Shown: positions 25,335 through 37,930, numbered from the stretch's first letter. The stretch is DNA of 64,000 nt from Hevea brasiliensis (GCF_030052815.1 NC_079509.1:41782750-41846749); one strand, 5' to 3'. The notes: generated by a model not told the origin, from the letters alone. Translations and numbers: made by a program.

Positions 25335-26282
25335 TACAAAACAGTTCCAAGCATCGAATATGAAATTTATGTAATAGAAAATGTCAACCTTAATCTAAAA
25401 CAACTTTGTCACTTAAGATTGGGTCATGTAGTAGAAGATAGGATCCCGAAATTGGAAAGGATGGCGATTTTATTCACTTTGGGAAATGAACCATCACCAA
25501 CTTGTGAGTCCTGCCTTTAGGGCAAGATGACCAGATCTCCTTTTGTGGGATAAGGGAAAAGAGCTGAAGATATTTTAGAACTCATACATAGTGATATATG
25601 TGGGCCATTTAAAGAAATGGCTAGAGGTGGATATAACTACTTCATTACCTTCACTGATTATAAATCTCAGTTTGGGTATTTTTATTTAATGAAATACAAG
25701 TCTGAATCCTTTGCAAAGTTCAAAGAATTCAAGGCTGAAGTAGAAAATCAAACAGGAAAAAGTATTAAAGTCCTTCGATATGATCCAGGTGGTGAATACT
25801 TAAGTATAGAGTTTGATGAGTTCCTTCAGGAACAGGGCATAATTTCACAATTGACCCCTCCTGGTACACCACAGTTGAATGGTGTGTCAGAGAGAAGAAA
25901 TTGTACTTTGTTGGACATGGTACATAGCATGATGAGCTTCATTGATTTGCCTATTTCCTTATGGGGATACGCATTAGAGACTGCACTGTATATTCTTAAC
26001 AGAGTTCCAACTAAATCAGTTTCTTCTACACCATATGAGATATGGCATGGAAGACAACCATCCCTTAAACATGTTAAGGTATGGGGTTGTCCAGCTTTTA
26101 TCAAAAGTTGAAAACTGATAAATTGGAAGCAAGATTCGAAAAAGGTAGGTTTGTTGGATATCCAAAAGATAGTTTTAGATATTATTTCTATCTTCCACAA
26201 TCACAAAGAATTGGGATAAGTAGAGATGAAATTTTCTTGGAAAAAGAGTTTATTCAAGAAAGTGGCAAATGAAGGAAGATAG
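25335..26282 (+). pseudogene. pol: Copia integrase, broken by stops and a frameshift
   Basis: Continues the gag frame after the stop at 25332. The N-terminal zinc-binding region is recognisable (HLRLGH ... CESC, about 25410-25515), followed by stops at 25518 and 25551. The open part 25617-26108 contains the catalytic core: first Asp in HSDICGP (just upstream of 25617), second Asp in YDPGGEY, Glu in [10 protein letters not shown] stop at 26109 coincides with a shift of frame near 26097-26110; the C-terminal part resumes in another frame (KLEARFEKGRFVGYP-like) and stops at 26270. Confidence 0.85.
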
Positions 26283-26284
26283 AA

Positions 26285-27457
26285 TTGGAATTAAAGAATT
26301 CCACAAATAACCAACAACCTACACCCATGGATGTTGATCCAATGGGAGAGCCTATGCCTATAGATAATACATCTACAACATTGGTTCTTTGTAAATCTAG
26401 TAGAATATCTCATCCACTAGAGAGATATGGATTTCTTCATGAGAATGAACAAGAGTTGTTTATTCATAAAGAAGTTGATCATGAAAATGATCCTACTAGT
26501 TATGAGGAAGCTATATCAGATATAGATTCTTCAAAATGGCTAGAAGCAATGAAATCTGAAATGGATTCCATGCATAAGAACCAAGTTTGGGATCTTGTAA
26601 ACCCACATGAAGGTATTATACCCATAGGATGTAAATGGGTTTTCAAGAGAAATATTGGTTTTAATGGAAAGGTAGAGACCTTCAAAGCTAGGCTTAAAGC
26701 AAAAGCGTTTTGCCAAAGGGAAGGAATTGATTATGAAGAAACATTCTCTCCTGTAGCCATGCTTAAATCCATAAGGATTCTTCTAGCTATTGCAGCACAC
26801 TATGATTATGAGGTTTGGAAAATGGATGTCAAAACCGCTTTTCTCAATGGTGTTATTGAGGACAACATATACATGGAACAACCCAAGAGTTTTGAATTCA
26901 AGGAAGGTTCCAAGGTGTGCAAACTTAAGAGATCCATTTATGGTCTTAAGCAAGCTTCTAAAAGCTGGAATAAACGTTTTGATGAAGCGGTTAAAACTTT
27001 CAATTTTATTCAAAACATTGATGAACCATGTGTATACAAAAAGACTAGTGGCAGTATGACTACCTTTCTGGTGTTATATGTGGATGATATATTACTGATA
27101 GGCAATGATATTGGTATGCTAATATCTGTAAAAACTTGGTTGTTAAGTACTTTCTCTATGAAAGACCTTGGGGAAGCCACCTATATTCTAGGAATTCAGA
27201 TCTATAGAGATATACCGAAAAGAATAATAGGATTATCCCAAAGGCTTTACTTGGAAAAGGTGTTGAAGAGGTTCATCAAGCTTGATTCCAAGAGAGGATT
27301 GTTACCAGTTAGGCACAAGATTCACTTTTTTAAGGAACAGTCTCCCAAGACTGCTGAAGAAAGGGAAAAGATGGCTAAGGTTCCTTATGCTTCGGCTATA
27401 GGAAGTCTAATGTATGCCATGCTGTGTACTAGGCCTGATATTGCCTACGCTGTGTGA
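26285..27457 (+). pseudogene. pol: Copia reverse transcriptase
   Basis: A 390-codon open stretch, in the frame used after the integrase shift. It starts with a variable linker and enters RT at EAISDIDSSKWLEAMKSEM (about residue 75), then WVFKRN, FSPVAMLKSIRILLAIAA, MDVKTAFLNG, GLKQASKSWNKRFDEA and the catalytic YVDDILLIGND (about residues 265-275), all standard for Ty1/copia RT. It continues to TRPDIAYAV, where a TGA (27455-27457) marks a second frameshift; the next piece is in a different frame. The initial Met is an artefact of the upstream stop, since the domain is part of a polyprotein. Confidence 0.9.
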
Positions 27458-28052
27458 CTAGTAGGTTTCAATCCAATCTAGGTTTGGAACACTGGATAGC
27501 TGTCAAGAATATTCTTAAGTACTTGAGAAGGACTAAGGATTTATTCTTGACATATGGAGGAAGTGAACTTCAACTAGAAGGATTTACAGATTCTGATTTC
27601 CAATTAGATATTGATGACAAAAAGTCTGTCTCAAGGTTTGTATTTTAGTATAATGGAGGCACTGTTTGTTGGAAAAGTTCCAAGCAGACAACTACAACAG
27701 ACTCCACCACCGAAGCTGAATATGTTACTGCATGTGATGCTGCAAAAGAGGCTGTTTGGATCAAGAAGTTCATTTCAGAACTGGAAGTGGTTCTTCCATT
27801 GAGTCAATAGTTCCTCTTTACTGTGACAACAATGGAGCCATTGCTCAGGCAAAGGAGCCTAGGTCTGACCAGCGATCCAAACACATAGAGCGGCAATTTC
27901 ATATTATCAGAGAAATAGTTGGAAGAGGCGCTATCGCCATGCAGAAAGTAGCTTTGGCTGACAACCCGGCTGATCCACTAACCAAGGCCATGACACAGCA
28001 ACAATTAGCCAAACATCTTGGAAAGATGGGTCTTAGATATTGTAATGAATAG
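27454..28052 (+). pseudogene. pol: Copia RNase H and C-terminus, two frames
   Basis: First piece 27454-27645 (LEHWIAVKNILKYLRRTKD, then GFTDSDFQLDIDDKKS with the RNase H aspartate), closed by TAG at 27646. The frame then continues (CWKSSKQT, STTEAEY with the catalytic Glu, AAKEAVWIKKF) to a stop near 27808. A third shift near 27790 moves to the frame of 27756-28052, which holds YCDNNGAIAQAKEP, RSKHIERQFHIIREIV and the terminal LGKMGLRYCNE. Order and motifs are typical; function is lost. Confidence 0.88.
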
Positions 28053-28057
28053 CTCTA

Positions 28058-28072
28058 GTCCAAGTGGGAGAT
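28058..28072 (+). other. Copia polypurine tract
   Basis: CCAAGTGGGAGATT immediately precedes the TGTTAG of the 3' LTR, the usual place and composition of a copia polypurine tract. Confidence 0.85.
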
Positions 28073-30209
28073 TGTTAGTTATGTGTGCCCTAGAGCATAC
28101 ACTGATCTTATAACTTGTAAGTAGCATTGTAAATATTTTAATGGCGATAAACATTTCATTTAAATATTGTGTATATTTAATAACATATTTAATTGAAATT
28201 GTCCATTAGCAATATATTATATATTCTATTCTTATGAGATAAGAATATGAGTGACAAAATATATGGAATATTTGCTATAAATCAGAGTTTGCAGCTGAAG
28301 GATATTTTGGTGGGCACATTATATCCAAAGAGTTGTCACCTCTTTTTATTTCCATTGATCAGTATGAGATACTGATGTATATGGAATGGTGAGATATGAG
28401 ATATCAAGATAAATAAAATGGGCACTTACAAGATAAGTAGGTCAAACTTGTGATGAATAGATAACATGAACATGGCATTTACTCGAGTCAATAAAATGTT
28501 ATTTGTGTCATACTAGTGTATATAATCCTTAGACCTGAGATGACACGGTTGTCTCTTATATGGCTGGTTTGAGTTTGATACCACTTATATATCTATATTG
28601 TGTATGGATATTTTGGTGTGTGTTGGCTCAGATTGGTCATATGTTGGGACAGGTGTTCAGTCAAGAGGGGATCCGTAGCCTTGAGTAAATAGGGTTAAAA
28701 GTTCTATGCGGATTTGAGCTGTTCTTAGCAAGATTAAGTTCCTGGCCAGGATGGATGACTTTGTTAGGAAAAGTGTTTCCTGATGGTAAAGTCTTATATG
28801 TCAAGAATCAGATTTCAAATGAGTGCATAAGATTCCACAATAAGGGGATTGACTCAACCATGACCCTTAATGGGATAGGGATATAATACGGAAGGATTTT
28901 AGTGCATTGTGATGTATGATTAAAGGTTCATTTTAAGATATTTCTTATTGCTAATGGGGTGGCTATGGCATGCTATGCTAGGTGTCAACCATGGTCTATA
29001 AGATGCTTAAAATGATTTGGACAAATCATTTGTGGGTTAGAACAGTTCTAATGATATTAAGAGTTAATATCATTTCTCATTACCAGTTAGTAATGAGCCT
29101 AGTAAGTCACACACCTACACAAGTTAATCATCAAGTTAATTATGATTTAATTAATTAATTAAAGAGTTTAATTGATTACTTAAATAGATTTGGTTTACAA
29201 TAAGATTGCAAAGTCCCTAGCATAACTTGAAACCAAATCTTGAATATTGGATGTATGATAAAAGTTGAATTTATATTTAAAGAGTTTAAATATGAATTTA
29301 ATAGTGAAATTAATTAATGGAGATTAATTGATTAATTGATTTATATGTGATATAAATTAAATAGAGAGAGAAATTACTATTTTGGGTTGAGAACTCAAAA
29401 TTCAATACAAGGGCAAAATGATAATTTTACATGGTGACACATGGCACCATGAGATGGTTACACATGGCACCTATTGATGTGTGCCATCTGTATTCCATGT
29501 GATAGAAGATGACATTTAGATGATTTAATCTTGCCTTGACAAGTGGATTAATGAGATTAAGACACACTAAAAGCAAGATAAAATAGGATCTTGACATGTG
29601 GCACACTATTAACTATTTTGTCTCTTGTATATAAATGGAAGATAAGAAGAAAATTTATTCTTCTTCTTCCTCTCTCACCTTGGACGGCAACAAGAGGGGG
29701 TTCTCTCTCTTTGTTTTTCTTCCACTGATGCTTGAAAGAAAGCTTGTTTCTTTCTTGAATAAAAAACTCTAGAAATTATTTCTAGCCACCTGCATCCATT
29801 AAAATATCACCTAAAGCAAATACCCTAATAGTTAGTAGTTGGCAAACACCTAAGAGAGGATATGGGTTATCAAAGGTGACCTTGGTGGTAGCTTGTGATG
29901 GACAAGCTAGAGGAGCTACAAGTGGAGCTCTTGGAGACTACCTAAGGGAGTAAGAAGTGTGATTCAGCGCCTTTGAGCTTAGTCTCCTTCAATCCCTATT
30001 AAAACTAGGGTTTGGTTTGATTAATAGTTAATCAACAATCCTTGATGGCAAATGAATATCAAATGCATGTTAAAAGAGTGTTTTGACATGCTTTAGGGCA
30101 TTAGTTGTTGGCTAGGATCATAATACATTTGTATGTTTGCATGAAATCCTAGAAAATTTTTGAAATGCAACCTCTAAAGCCCTAACCACGTTTCCCAAAA
30201 CTGCCTTCA
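28073..30209 (+). repeat. Copia 3' LTR
   Basis: 2137 bp, TGTTAG to TGCCTTCA, matching the 5' LTR along its length. It lacks the 32-bp duplication and about 14 further bases and carries scattered substitutions. A TATA-like TATATAAA lies at 29628-29635. Confidence 0.92.
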
Positions 30210-30214
30210 CATAA

Positions 30215-30538
30215 CCCATCATTCAATTCAAAGGGTTTTCATCCATCAAGATCCAATCACTTATGGTTCCTACAATGAAACTTATACTGTCTCCAAGATA
30301 CCTAAGCCAACTGTTCTTTGCCACACTCCAGAGTCCCATTTAGGACATCATTCCACATATCATTATATTAGTAATACTATTCTGTCTCTCTTGAGAAGAC
30401 ATCACTATACTCTACAGCATCATTAACTGTAAGATAGGTACCACATCTACTGCATTACCACAACTATATAAGGCTATTTGCCCTTTCTCTATATTGTAAT
30501 CTTTCCTAAAATTCCATTTCGCAGGCTACTAATACACT
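30215..30538 (-). other. T1 interior between copia and Athila insertions
   Basis: Resumes T1: CCCATCATTCAATTCAAAGG matches T2 near 62610 and TTTCGCAGGCTA matches TTTCACAGGCTA near 62740. The match ends about 30533, which together with a TG at 30539 places the Athila insertion point. No ORF. Confidence 0.6.
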
Positions 30539-32109
30539 TGTATTATATAGATATTTTTAAGCACATTTGTATACTATTTCATAGCATTTAGGCAAGCAAT
30601 CTCATGCATAGTCCTTAATTTCATTTACTTTTGTGATTTCCATTGACAAACTCTAAATTCCATGTTTTCTATATCATTTCAGGTGTTTGGATGAAGTTCC
30701 AAGGTATGGGAGTACAAAAGAAAGCTTGGAAAAACACAAAGGGAAGAGAAGTGTTGCTGATACACTTTACACGGGTCGTGTAAGCAAAGACACAGACTGG
30801 TGTAACCTGCTACCAAAGGAAAGCAGAGAAGGACAAGGAAGAAACGCAATACACGAGCCGTGTACTTAGACCCGTGTAAATTATGGAGACTCATTTAAGT
30901 CTCTGCTGGCCAAGTTTGAAGAATTCTCTGTAGAATAAAAGTATACGGGCTATGTACTTGGACCCATGTAACCTCCTGCACCCCGTGTAACCTTCTATGA
31001 CATTGTGAGATGCAAACCTTCAGAACACCAGTTAGTTATAGGGCCCTGGGCCATGTAGTGATACATGGGCCATGTATCCATCGACAACCAACTTCTTGAT
31101 TTTGCTCCAGCTGCAGTTTTTGACAGAGAGAAGAGACTCCTAATACCTTAGGGACTCTAAAAACCAAACCCTAGGCCATTCAATATAAACAGAGGCTGCA
31201 GATAATAGAAAAAGAAAAGAAGACAAGGGGAAATCCCAAAGCCGTATAATCACTTTCTCACAGCCATCTAGAAGAGCAGGACATCAGTATCAAGGGGGAG
31301 CCTTTAGCTATAGTTCCACAAGATCAAAGCTACAAATCCTCTTTGGTTCTTTCTTTCTATTTCTTTTAGAGGATTTTTATTGTCTTTTACTTTGTTATTA
31401 TCATGTTTGCTGAACTCACCATGAGTGAGTAATTTTCATATTCTGAAATTAGGAGAGTAATGCTTGTAATCGTTATTATGGACAAACATTAAATTTTGTT
31501 TACTGGATTTGAGATTGGTTCCTTTATTCAATTTCTTGTGATCTTAATGCATGCTATGTGTTGATACCCACTTAGTATTGATTATAAATATTAATTGAAG
31601 GACTGAAAGGTGAAGATTAATATTAGAAAATCAAGATTTTAAACTTAGGAAATCTGACCTAGAGATAGGCTGATGACCTCTGTGGAGTTCCGAAATTAGT
31701 CAAAGATCTTAAAGGGTTTTAAGTAATTTAATCACCATGAAAGTAAGATTTAGGTTAATTAAAATACACCCTAGGTGCCTTAAGAGAGGACTTAGGATAT
31801 CTTAGGATTAATTTCCATCAAGGCAAACGATTCTCAATCCAGTAAATATACAAGATTACATCCATAGTAAGATTAAAGTGTGAAATCTTAATTCTAGAAT
31901 TGTTTCAAAATAGATTATTCCATTTTAAGTTTATTATTCTAGCGTTTAAAATAGACAAGTTTCATTCCCTCATTTTATTTGATAGCCTAGACAGCCAAAT
32001 CACTATGTAGTTTGGTATTTACTAATTAAATTCCTCGTGGGACAATACTCTACTCACTACTTTATTACTTGTTCGTGATCCGTGCACTTACGAGATTGAA
32101 AAACCAGCA
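30539..32109 (+). repeat. Athila-like 5' LTR (approximate ends)
   Basis: Starts about TGTATTATATAG at 30539, with ACACT (30534-30538) as putative target site. It ends about CCAGCA at 32109, ten bases before the primer-binding site. TCCTCGTGGGACAATAC near 32030 is a block typical of Athila-group LTR 3' ends. The 3' LTR needed to confirm the limits is not in the window. Confidence 0.6.
30767..31085 (+). repeat. ACACGG/CCGTGT motif cluster in the Athila LTR
   Basis: TTACACGGGTCGTGTAA (30767-30783) is a perfect inverted repeat with a 3-base centre. Related copies follow: ATACACGAGCCGTGTAC (about 30850), ACCCGTGTAAA (about 30871), CGGGCTATGTAC (about 30945), CCCATGTAAC (about 30962), CCCGTGTAAC (about 30982) and ATGGGCCATGTAT (about 31065). 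Confidence 0.65.
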
Positions 32110-32119
32110 AATAAGTTTT

Positions 32120-32136
32120 TGGCGCTGTTGTCGGGG
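32120..32136 (+). other. Athila primer-binding site
   Basis: TGGCGCTGTTGTCGGGG resembles the TGGCGCC-type site complementary to tRNA-Asp used by Athila elements, with a few substitutions. Confidence 0.8.
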
Positions 32137-32258
32137 AGTTTAATTTTAGTAATATTAAGCAATAAGTAATTTAGCTGATTTAGGCATTTTCATTTATTGT
32201 TTAATTTTGTTTAAATTGTTTTATTCTCTTATTCTTTCTCAGGTGATTGGTTTGGTAC

Positions 32259-35200
32259 ATGACTAGAATAAAACCAGAGGAAGAAGTATTTGATTTGGAT
32301 CCAGAGATAAACAAAATTCTAAGAACTATTAGGAGGGAGATGTAACACCCTCCCGGTAACTACTCCGTACATCCTATTGTTCCGGTGACTAGTGTCGGTC
32401 CGGACAGCTAGAATGTCCGGAAAAATATTTAAACTAAAGTGAGGGACCATAATTAACTCAAATATTAATAAGAAAAATTTGGTAAAAATTTTAGAAATAA
32501 AATACAACCAAGTTAAACGAGCCGGTGCCCTAGCGATGGGTAACCAGAGGGAAGTTGCGGTTCTCGCAACGAGGAGCCCTAGACCCGGGAAAAAAATTCA
32601 TAAAATAATTTTTGGGACTCCAGAGAAGGGTCATTGAGGTTCCTATGGTATTAGAATGCCAAGAAAATACCTAGAAAAATTTTCCAATCGGTACAGACAA
32701 TTTTGACCCGTTAAGCCAAACGGAGGGCATTTTGGTCATTTCACCTTCAGAGGTGATTTTTGGCCGACTTGTCCAGTTGAGTAAATAATTAATATGACAC
32801 AAAATATGAATAAACATTACTAAAAATTAATTTGAAAATGAGTAGTGATGAAAAGAAAAGAAAAATGAAATAAAATGCCAAATATCACATAGTATGATGT
32901 CATTTAAAAAGCCTTCTCCAATCATAATAAAACAACCAATTAATTAAGTAATAAAAGAGACTAAATGAAGACCAAAAGGACCAAAACCTAGCAGCCTTCC
33001 TCCTCATCCTCTTACCAGCCGAAACCCTTGCACACCCAAACCTCCATTGACAACCTCAATTAAAGCTCAATTTCCTTCCTTATTTCACCTTAAACCCTAG
33101 ACACCTTTCACTAAAAACTTGTCTATACCCCTTGAGAAGTGTTTGGCAGCCAAGAAAAGGAAAGAAAGTGAAGTTTTGAGCTTGGGAAAATTCTACCACT
33201 TAAAGGTTAGTGCACTATATACCTAAACCTCTTTAATTTCATGAATAGGGACTTGAACTTAGTAAGAAAATGTAATTTAAATGAACAAAACTCATGTGTA
33301 TGTGTACATGAATTTCTGTTGCCCTATTGAAGGAATAGGAATGAGTGTTTTGTTGGACTTAGAGTGAATTAGAAATGATGTTTAAGATATATAGATACAT
33401 GGATAATAAATTGGTATGCTAACTAAGGCATTTTGTAGAAAACATAATGTGAAGCTAGGGTTTTGAGAAGTGAAAATTTGGCTTGGCTTAGGAAATTGTT
33501 AGAGAACATTTTAATGGTCAATTAGTGACCATTTTAGGTAAGTTGACCATAATATGGACTGAAAAATAGCATGGCAAAGAGAATGACTATGCTGCCTAGG
33601 GACAGCAGCAATGGTGACTGAGATTCCAGTCCAATTAGATAGCCATAACTTTGGCTGTGTTGGTCCAATTGGTATTTAGCCAATTGGACATGAAACTAGG
33701 CTTATAATGGCACATTTTTGCTGAAGAAACCATGCCCAAAAGACCAAAGCAAGAGGACCAAAAGTTGGCCCCAATCCGGATACCCTGCAACAGCACCTGC
33801 AGAAATGACTAAATGAACAGTAACTATTCATTTGGCCATAACTCACTGTAGATTTGGTCAATTGACCTGAAATTTTTACAGAAACAATTTAAGACATAGA
33901 AAAACAACTTTCATGAAGAAACCTACCCCAAATTATGGCCAGAACCTATTCAAACATGCAATCACACTCACTGTTCATGGTACTGTAGATTTGGTAATTC
34001 TGCAGTTTTGGAAATTCGGCCAGCTGTGGCTTTTGGGCCATATCTGGAGATACACAACTCCAAATGGAGTGATTCAAAAAAGTAAATTCAACTAGACAAA
34101 ATAAGGAACAACTTTCATGTTTGTCATTTCTTCAAATTCCTACTGCAACAATGCTTAATGGAACAATAAACTTATGCTTCAAAAACTGAAATTTTCTGCC
34201 CTCTTGGTTTTAAGTTAGAAATGGTAATGGTGACCAATTCTAACAAGTTTTAATTGTAAAATGTGGTATATTGGGAGTGCCAAAGTCAATGTATATATTG
34301 TCTATCCAAAAGTCAACATTTTTATTGACCAATGAGGTGAATAGTAACACCAAAACTTGAAATTCACAAATTGAAGAATTTAAAAATTTCAAATGCCCTA
34401 GTATACCTAACAAGATTGGTTTGGATAGTTTGGCATGCCAATAGGGTTCAGTTAGCGATCGCACATGGCAATTTGCCATTCGTGATTTTATGGCTTTTAG
34501 CCATTCGACCTTGTATTGAGCTTTGGCCTTGTGCGATGTTATCACGGCTTGTTAGGTACATTACTGCCGGGAGATGCATATGTGACCGATGGTGTGACGG
34601 CCCGAGGTACTTGATACCCAGTGCCAGTTTACCCGTTATCCAGTCCAGTCATCTAGTGTAGGTTACTTGGGCAACCAAATGAATGAAAGTGGACAAAGAT
34701 AATGAAATAATGGATACACCAATACCAAACAAAGAAATCATACACATTCTATACATACTTATTTTTTTTGCTATTTTCTTTTATTATACTATTGCACCAC
34801 TAAGCATTATTGCTTAGCGCGTTGCTTTTGCCACGTGTAGGTACTGGAGATACAGATCGTGAGCCCAGTAGACCCATGAGTGGGTGAGTCTGTCGGCGAT
34901 TGCACGCATGTCCGTGTCACCTCAACTTCTACAGTGCATTGGTAGGACACTAGGTGTCATTTTGATATTTTGTAGCTAATTTTTACTTTCTCATATGTAT
35001 TTGAACTTATGTAATGTATTCTGATGTTCATGTAAATAATGAAAGTTATGGCTATGAATGCAAAATTTGAGCATTTATTTATTGTTTGTATATGAGTATT
35101 ATGAGAAATGGATGTTTGAGAAATGAAAAGGTTATTGAGAATTGAAATTGAGAAATGTTGTGGATATCTTGATATTGAGATTTTGTTGATGAATTGAAGT

Positions 35201-36879
35201 TGGGATTGTTTGGAAATTATTTGGAAGTGTTTTTCACAGGTTCCGAAGAACTGTTTTCTCCATTTTTAGCCGGTACTCTGCCGGATTTTCTTTAAAATTT
35301 TCGGAACCTCAAATAAATTATAATTTCAATAAATGACTTAAATGAACTATATTTCATAAACTATATTCAAAACTATGACAAAAAAAATTAATTAAGGAAA
35401 AATATAGTGTGCCAGTACACCGTGTGACATATCTTACCCGGATATACTGTAGACGGGTAAGGGGTGTCACAGGAGAGGAATCATGAAGGACAAGATCAAG
35501 GAAATCCAGAAATTCTAAATATGCCCAACAATAACAACAACAGGCTGAGACTCTTGAAGGACTACGGAGCTCCCTCTATATAAGGATTCTAACCTAGTGT
35601 TACAAGAACCACAGTGGATGCTAACAATTTTGAATTAAAACTGGCATGGCTCCAGATGATCCAATAGACCCAGTTTGGGGATTCACCAACAGAAGATCCG
35701 CATTACCACCTCCAGTGCTTTCTTACCCTTTGTGACATGTTCAAGATGAATGGAGTCTCTAATCAAGCCATAAGACTCAGAGTATTTCCATTTTCCCTTC
35801 GAGATAGAGCAAGGAAGTGGTTATTTTCTCAACCAGCTGGAACATTCACCACTTGGGAAGACCTCTCACAAGTTTTAGCAAGGTACTTCCCACCTGCAAA
35901 GGCTGTAAAGTTGAGAGTTGAACTCAATACCTTTAGGCAAAGGGAAGGTGAATCACTCTATGATGCATGGGAGAGATATAAGGACTTATAGAGAGAATGC
36001 CCGCACCATGGCATAGAAGATTGGCTCCTGGTTTAGAACTTCTATAATGGGCTACTACCCTCTACAAGGATCACAGTAGATTCGGCAGCAGAAGGTGACC
36101 TAATGGAGAAAACAGTGGATCAAGCACTTGAACTTCTAGAGAGGGTCACATATCACAATTATGTGTGGTCAAATGAAAGGAGAAATACAAGGAGAATAGC
36201 AGGGATCCTAGAAGTGGATGCCCTAAGTATGATAAATGCTTAATTTGACCAGCTCACAAAGAGGCTTGATAAAATGCAAGCCAATGCTATAGGGATGAAG
36301 AGTCAACATGATGACAGCTATGGAGGAGGATACATGGGTTCAGAGTATAACAGCTTCAGTGAACTCCCCATAGAACAGATGAACTATGTGAATAATGGAG
36401 GGAACTTCAACCAGAGACAGCCCCACAATCCATATTTAAATACATACAACCCTGGATGGAGGAACCACCTAAATTTCTCATGGTCAAATTCTCAGAATCA
36501 GCCAATGAACAAACAGCAAGGGTACAAACCACTAGCTCCCTCGGGATTTCAGAATAGGGGACAAAACCCTACACAGCCACTGCCACCCCCTCAGAGCCAA
36601 CAACCTGAATCAAGGTCAACTATGGAATCCACGATGAAAAGCTTCCTAGCAGCCCAGCAATAGCAAAATGAAATGATCAAATAGCTAGCTTCCAGAATGG
36701 ACCAACTTGCCACCCACAGCAAGATGCTTGAAAATCAAATTGCTCAGCAAGCAACATCTTCAAGCAAAATTGCTGGTAAGCTGCCTAGTCAACTGGAGAT
36801 GAATCTAAGAGAGCACTGTAAGGCGATATCATTGGGGAGTGGAAGGATTTTAGAACAATCAGAGGAAGAACCAACCTAG
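32259..36879 (+). pseudogene. gag: Athila gag, split by a solo LTR and stops
   Basis: The start is ATG at 32259 (MTRIKPEEEVFDLDPEI), 123 bases after the primer-binding site. After 27 codons the solo LTR 32341-35471 interrupts it; the same reading frame resumes at 35477. The core gag domain is best seen at 35737-35988 (RLRVFPFSLRDRARKWLFSQ, then FRQREGESLYDAWERYKDL), followed by TAG. Later open parts are 36274-36660, a Gln/Asn/Pro-rich tail, and 36697-36876, with a coiled MDQLATHSKMLENQIAQQ segment. At least five in-frame stops occur. No zinc knuckle was seen, consistent with Athila gag. Confidence 0.82.
32341..35471 (+). mobile_element. Solo LTR, family 3, in Athila gag
   Basis: TGTAACACCC at 32341 to GGGGTGTCACA at 35471, 3131 bp, with a perfect target duplication GGAGA (32336-32340 and 35472-35476). 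No internal domain, so a solo LTR. It is the cleanest family-3 copy. Degenerate repeat units start near 33644, 33837 and 34039. A perfect 7-bp hairpin CTAAGCA/TGCTTAG lies at 34800-34817 and a short palindrome GACACTAGGTGTC at 34946-34958. Confidence 0.92.
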
Positions 36880-37250
36880 AGAACCTCTGATAAATCTGAA
36901 AACCAAACAAAGGAGAAAAAGGAAGAAGCTAAAGAGAAGCAAGAAGAGGAAGCAAGGAAGAAAAAGAAGCTACCAGAACCATATCAGCCTTTTCTCCCCT
37001 TTCCTCAAAGATTCCAGAAAGCCAAATTAGATAAGCAGTTTGGAAAGTTTCTAGAAGTCTTGTAGAAACTTTATGTAAACATTCCTTTTACAGAAGCACT
37101 CTCTAATGCCATCTTATGCTAAGTTCCTCAAAGACATTTTATCAAAGAAGAGAAGGCTGGATGACTATGAGACTGTTGCTCTTACAAAGGAATGCAGTGC
37201 CATAATACAGAACAAGTTGCCACCAAAACTCAAGGATCCAGAAGCTTATC

Positions 37251-37870
37251 CATACCTTTTCTTATCGGTAGCGTGAATATAGACAAACCCTCTATGATTT
37301 AGGTGCAAGTGTGAGTCTGATGCCTTTGTCAATATGTAAAAAGCTTGATGTAGGGGAACTTAAGCCTACAATAATTTCATTATAACTGGTTGGTTGATCT
37401 GTGAAATACCCTATGGACATTCTAGAAAACATCCCTATCAAGGTGGGAAAATTCTTTATCCCAGTTGATTTTGTTGTACTGGAAATCAAGGAAGACGTCC
37501 AAATCCCTATAATCCTGGGAAGACCATTTTTAGCAACTGCTGGAGCTGTCATAGATGTTAAGAATGGACTACTAACTCTCAAGGTAAGGGATGAAGAAGT
37601 GGAGTTCAACCTGTTCAACGCAATGAAACACAAACTCGAACCTGATGAATGCTTCAAGGTTAATGTAATTGATAAGTAAGTTGAAGATGAATTCATTAAA
37701 GCACACCTTGAAGATCCTCTAGGAGCATCCATCGTGCACAGCCACACAGAAGAGAAGGAGAACACAGAGATTGCAGCTTGTGCGCAATCCTTAACAACTA
37801 ATCCACCCCTACTATTGGATCAAGTTTTCGCTATAGAAGAGTTAAAGGAGGAACAGCCCAAGGCAAGCTT
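37251..37870 (+). pseudogene. pol: Athila protease region
   Basis: Reads LYDLGASVSLMPLSICKKL at about 37300-37355. DLGAS replaces the usual D[ST]G in Athila-group proteases, so that feature is family-typical. Stops near 37386 interrupt the frame; it resumes at 37401-37676 with the flap region (IPVDFVVLEIKEDVQIPIIL, GRPFLATAGAVIDVKNG), a signature of Athila and related proteases. A stop at 37677 is followed by an acidic linker leading to RT. Confidence 0.8.
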
Positions 37871-37930
37871 CAGGAAAACACCAAATAGGTAGAACTGAAA
37901 CCTCTTCCCTCTACGCTAAGGTACGCATTC

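Larger units (their letters stand above)
20121..30209 (+). mobile_element. Ty1/copia element with two LTRs, 10.1 kb
   Basis: Bounded by TGTTAG at 20121 and CTTCA at 30209, with a perfect target duplication CATAA (20116-20120 and 30210-30214). Order: 5' LTR, iMet-type primer-binding site, 1.7-kb leader, gag, protease, integrase, reverse transcriptase, RNase H, polypurine tract, 3' LTR. Integrase before RT makes it copia. The polyprotein is broken by many stops and at least three frameshifts, so it is not autonomous. The LTRs (2180 and 2137 bp) are similar but carry visible substitutions and indels, so it is older than the 48358 element's condition suggests for that one. The lineage within copia is not assigned. 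Confidence 0.92.
77..30538 (-). mobile_element. T1: minus-strand Ty3/gypsy element (family 1), fragmented
   Basis: Oldest recognisable element in the window. Its pieces are 77-551, 3315-7080, 18905-20120 and 30215-30538, separated by later insertions that each carry their own 5-bp target duplications. The 3' LTR is at low coordinates and the pol remnant reads on the minus strand. The interior matches element T2: 6500-7075 resembles 60750-61290, 18905 onward resembles 61300 onward, and 30215-30530 resembles 62610-62750. The right part, with the 5' LTR and primer-binding site, must lie beyond 64000 because the Athila-like insertion beginning about 30539 does not end in the window. The lineage is probably a Del/Tekay-like chromovirus, but no integrase or chromodomain survives to prove it. 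Confidence 0.75.

Noticed and set aside
37292..37765. 157-codon minus-strand ORF
   Set aside because: Shadow of the Athila protease region on the plus strand, which has clear DLGAS and GRPFLATAGA motifs.
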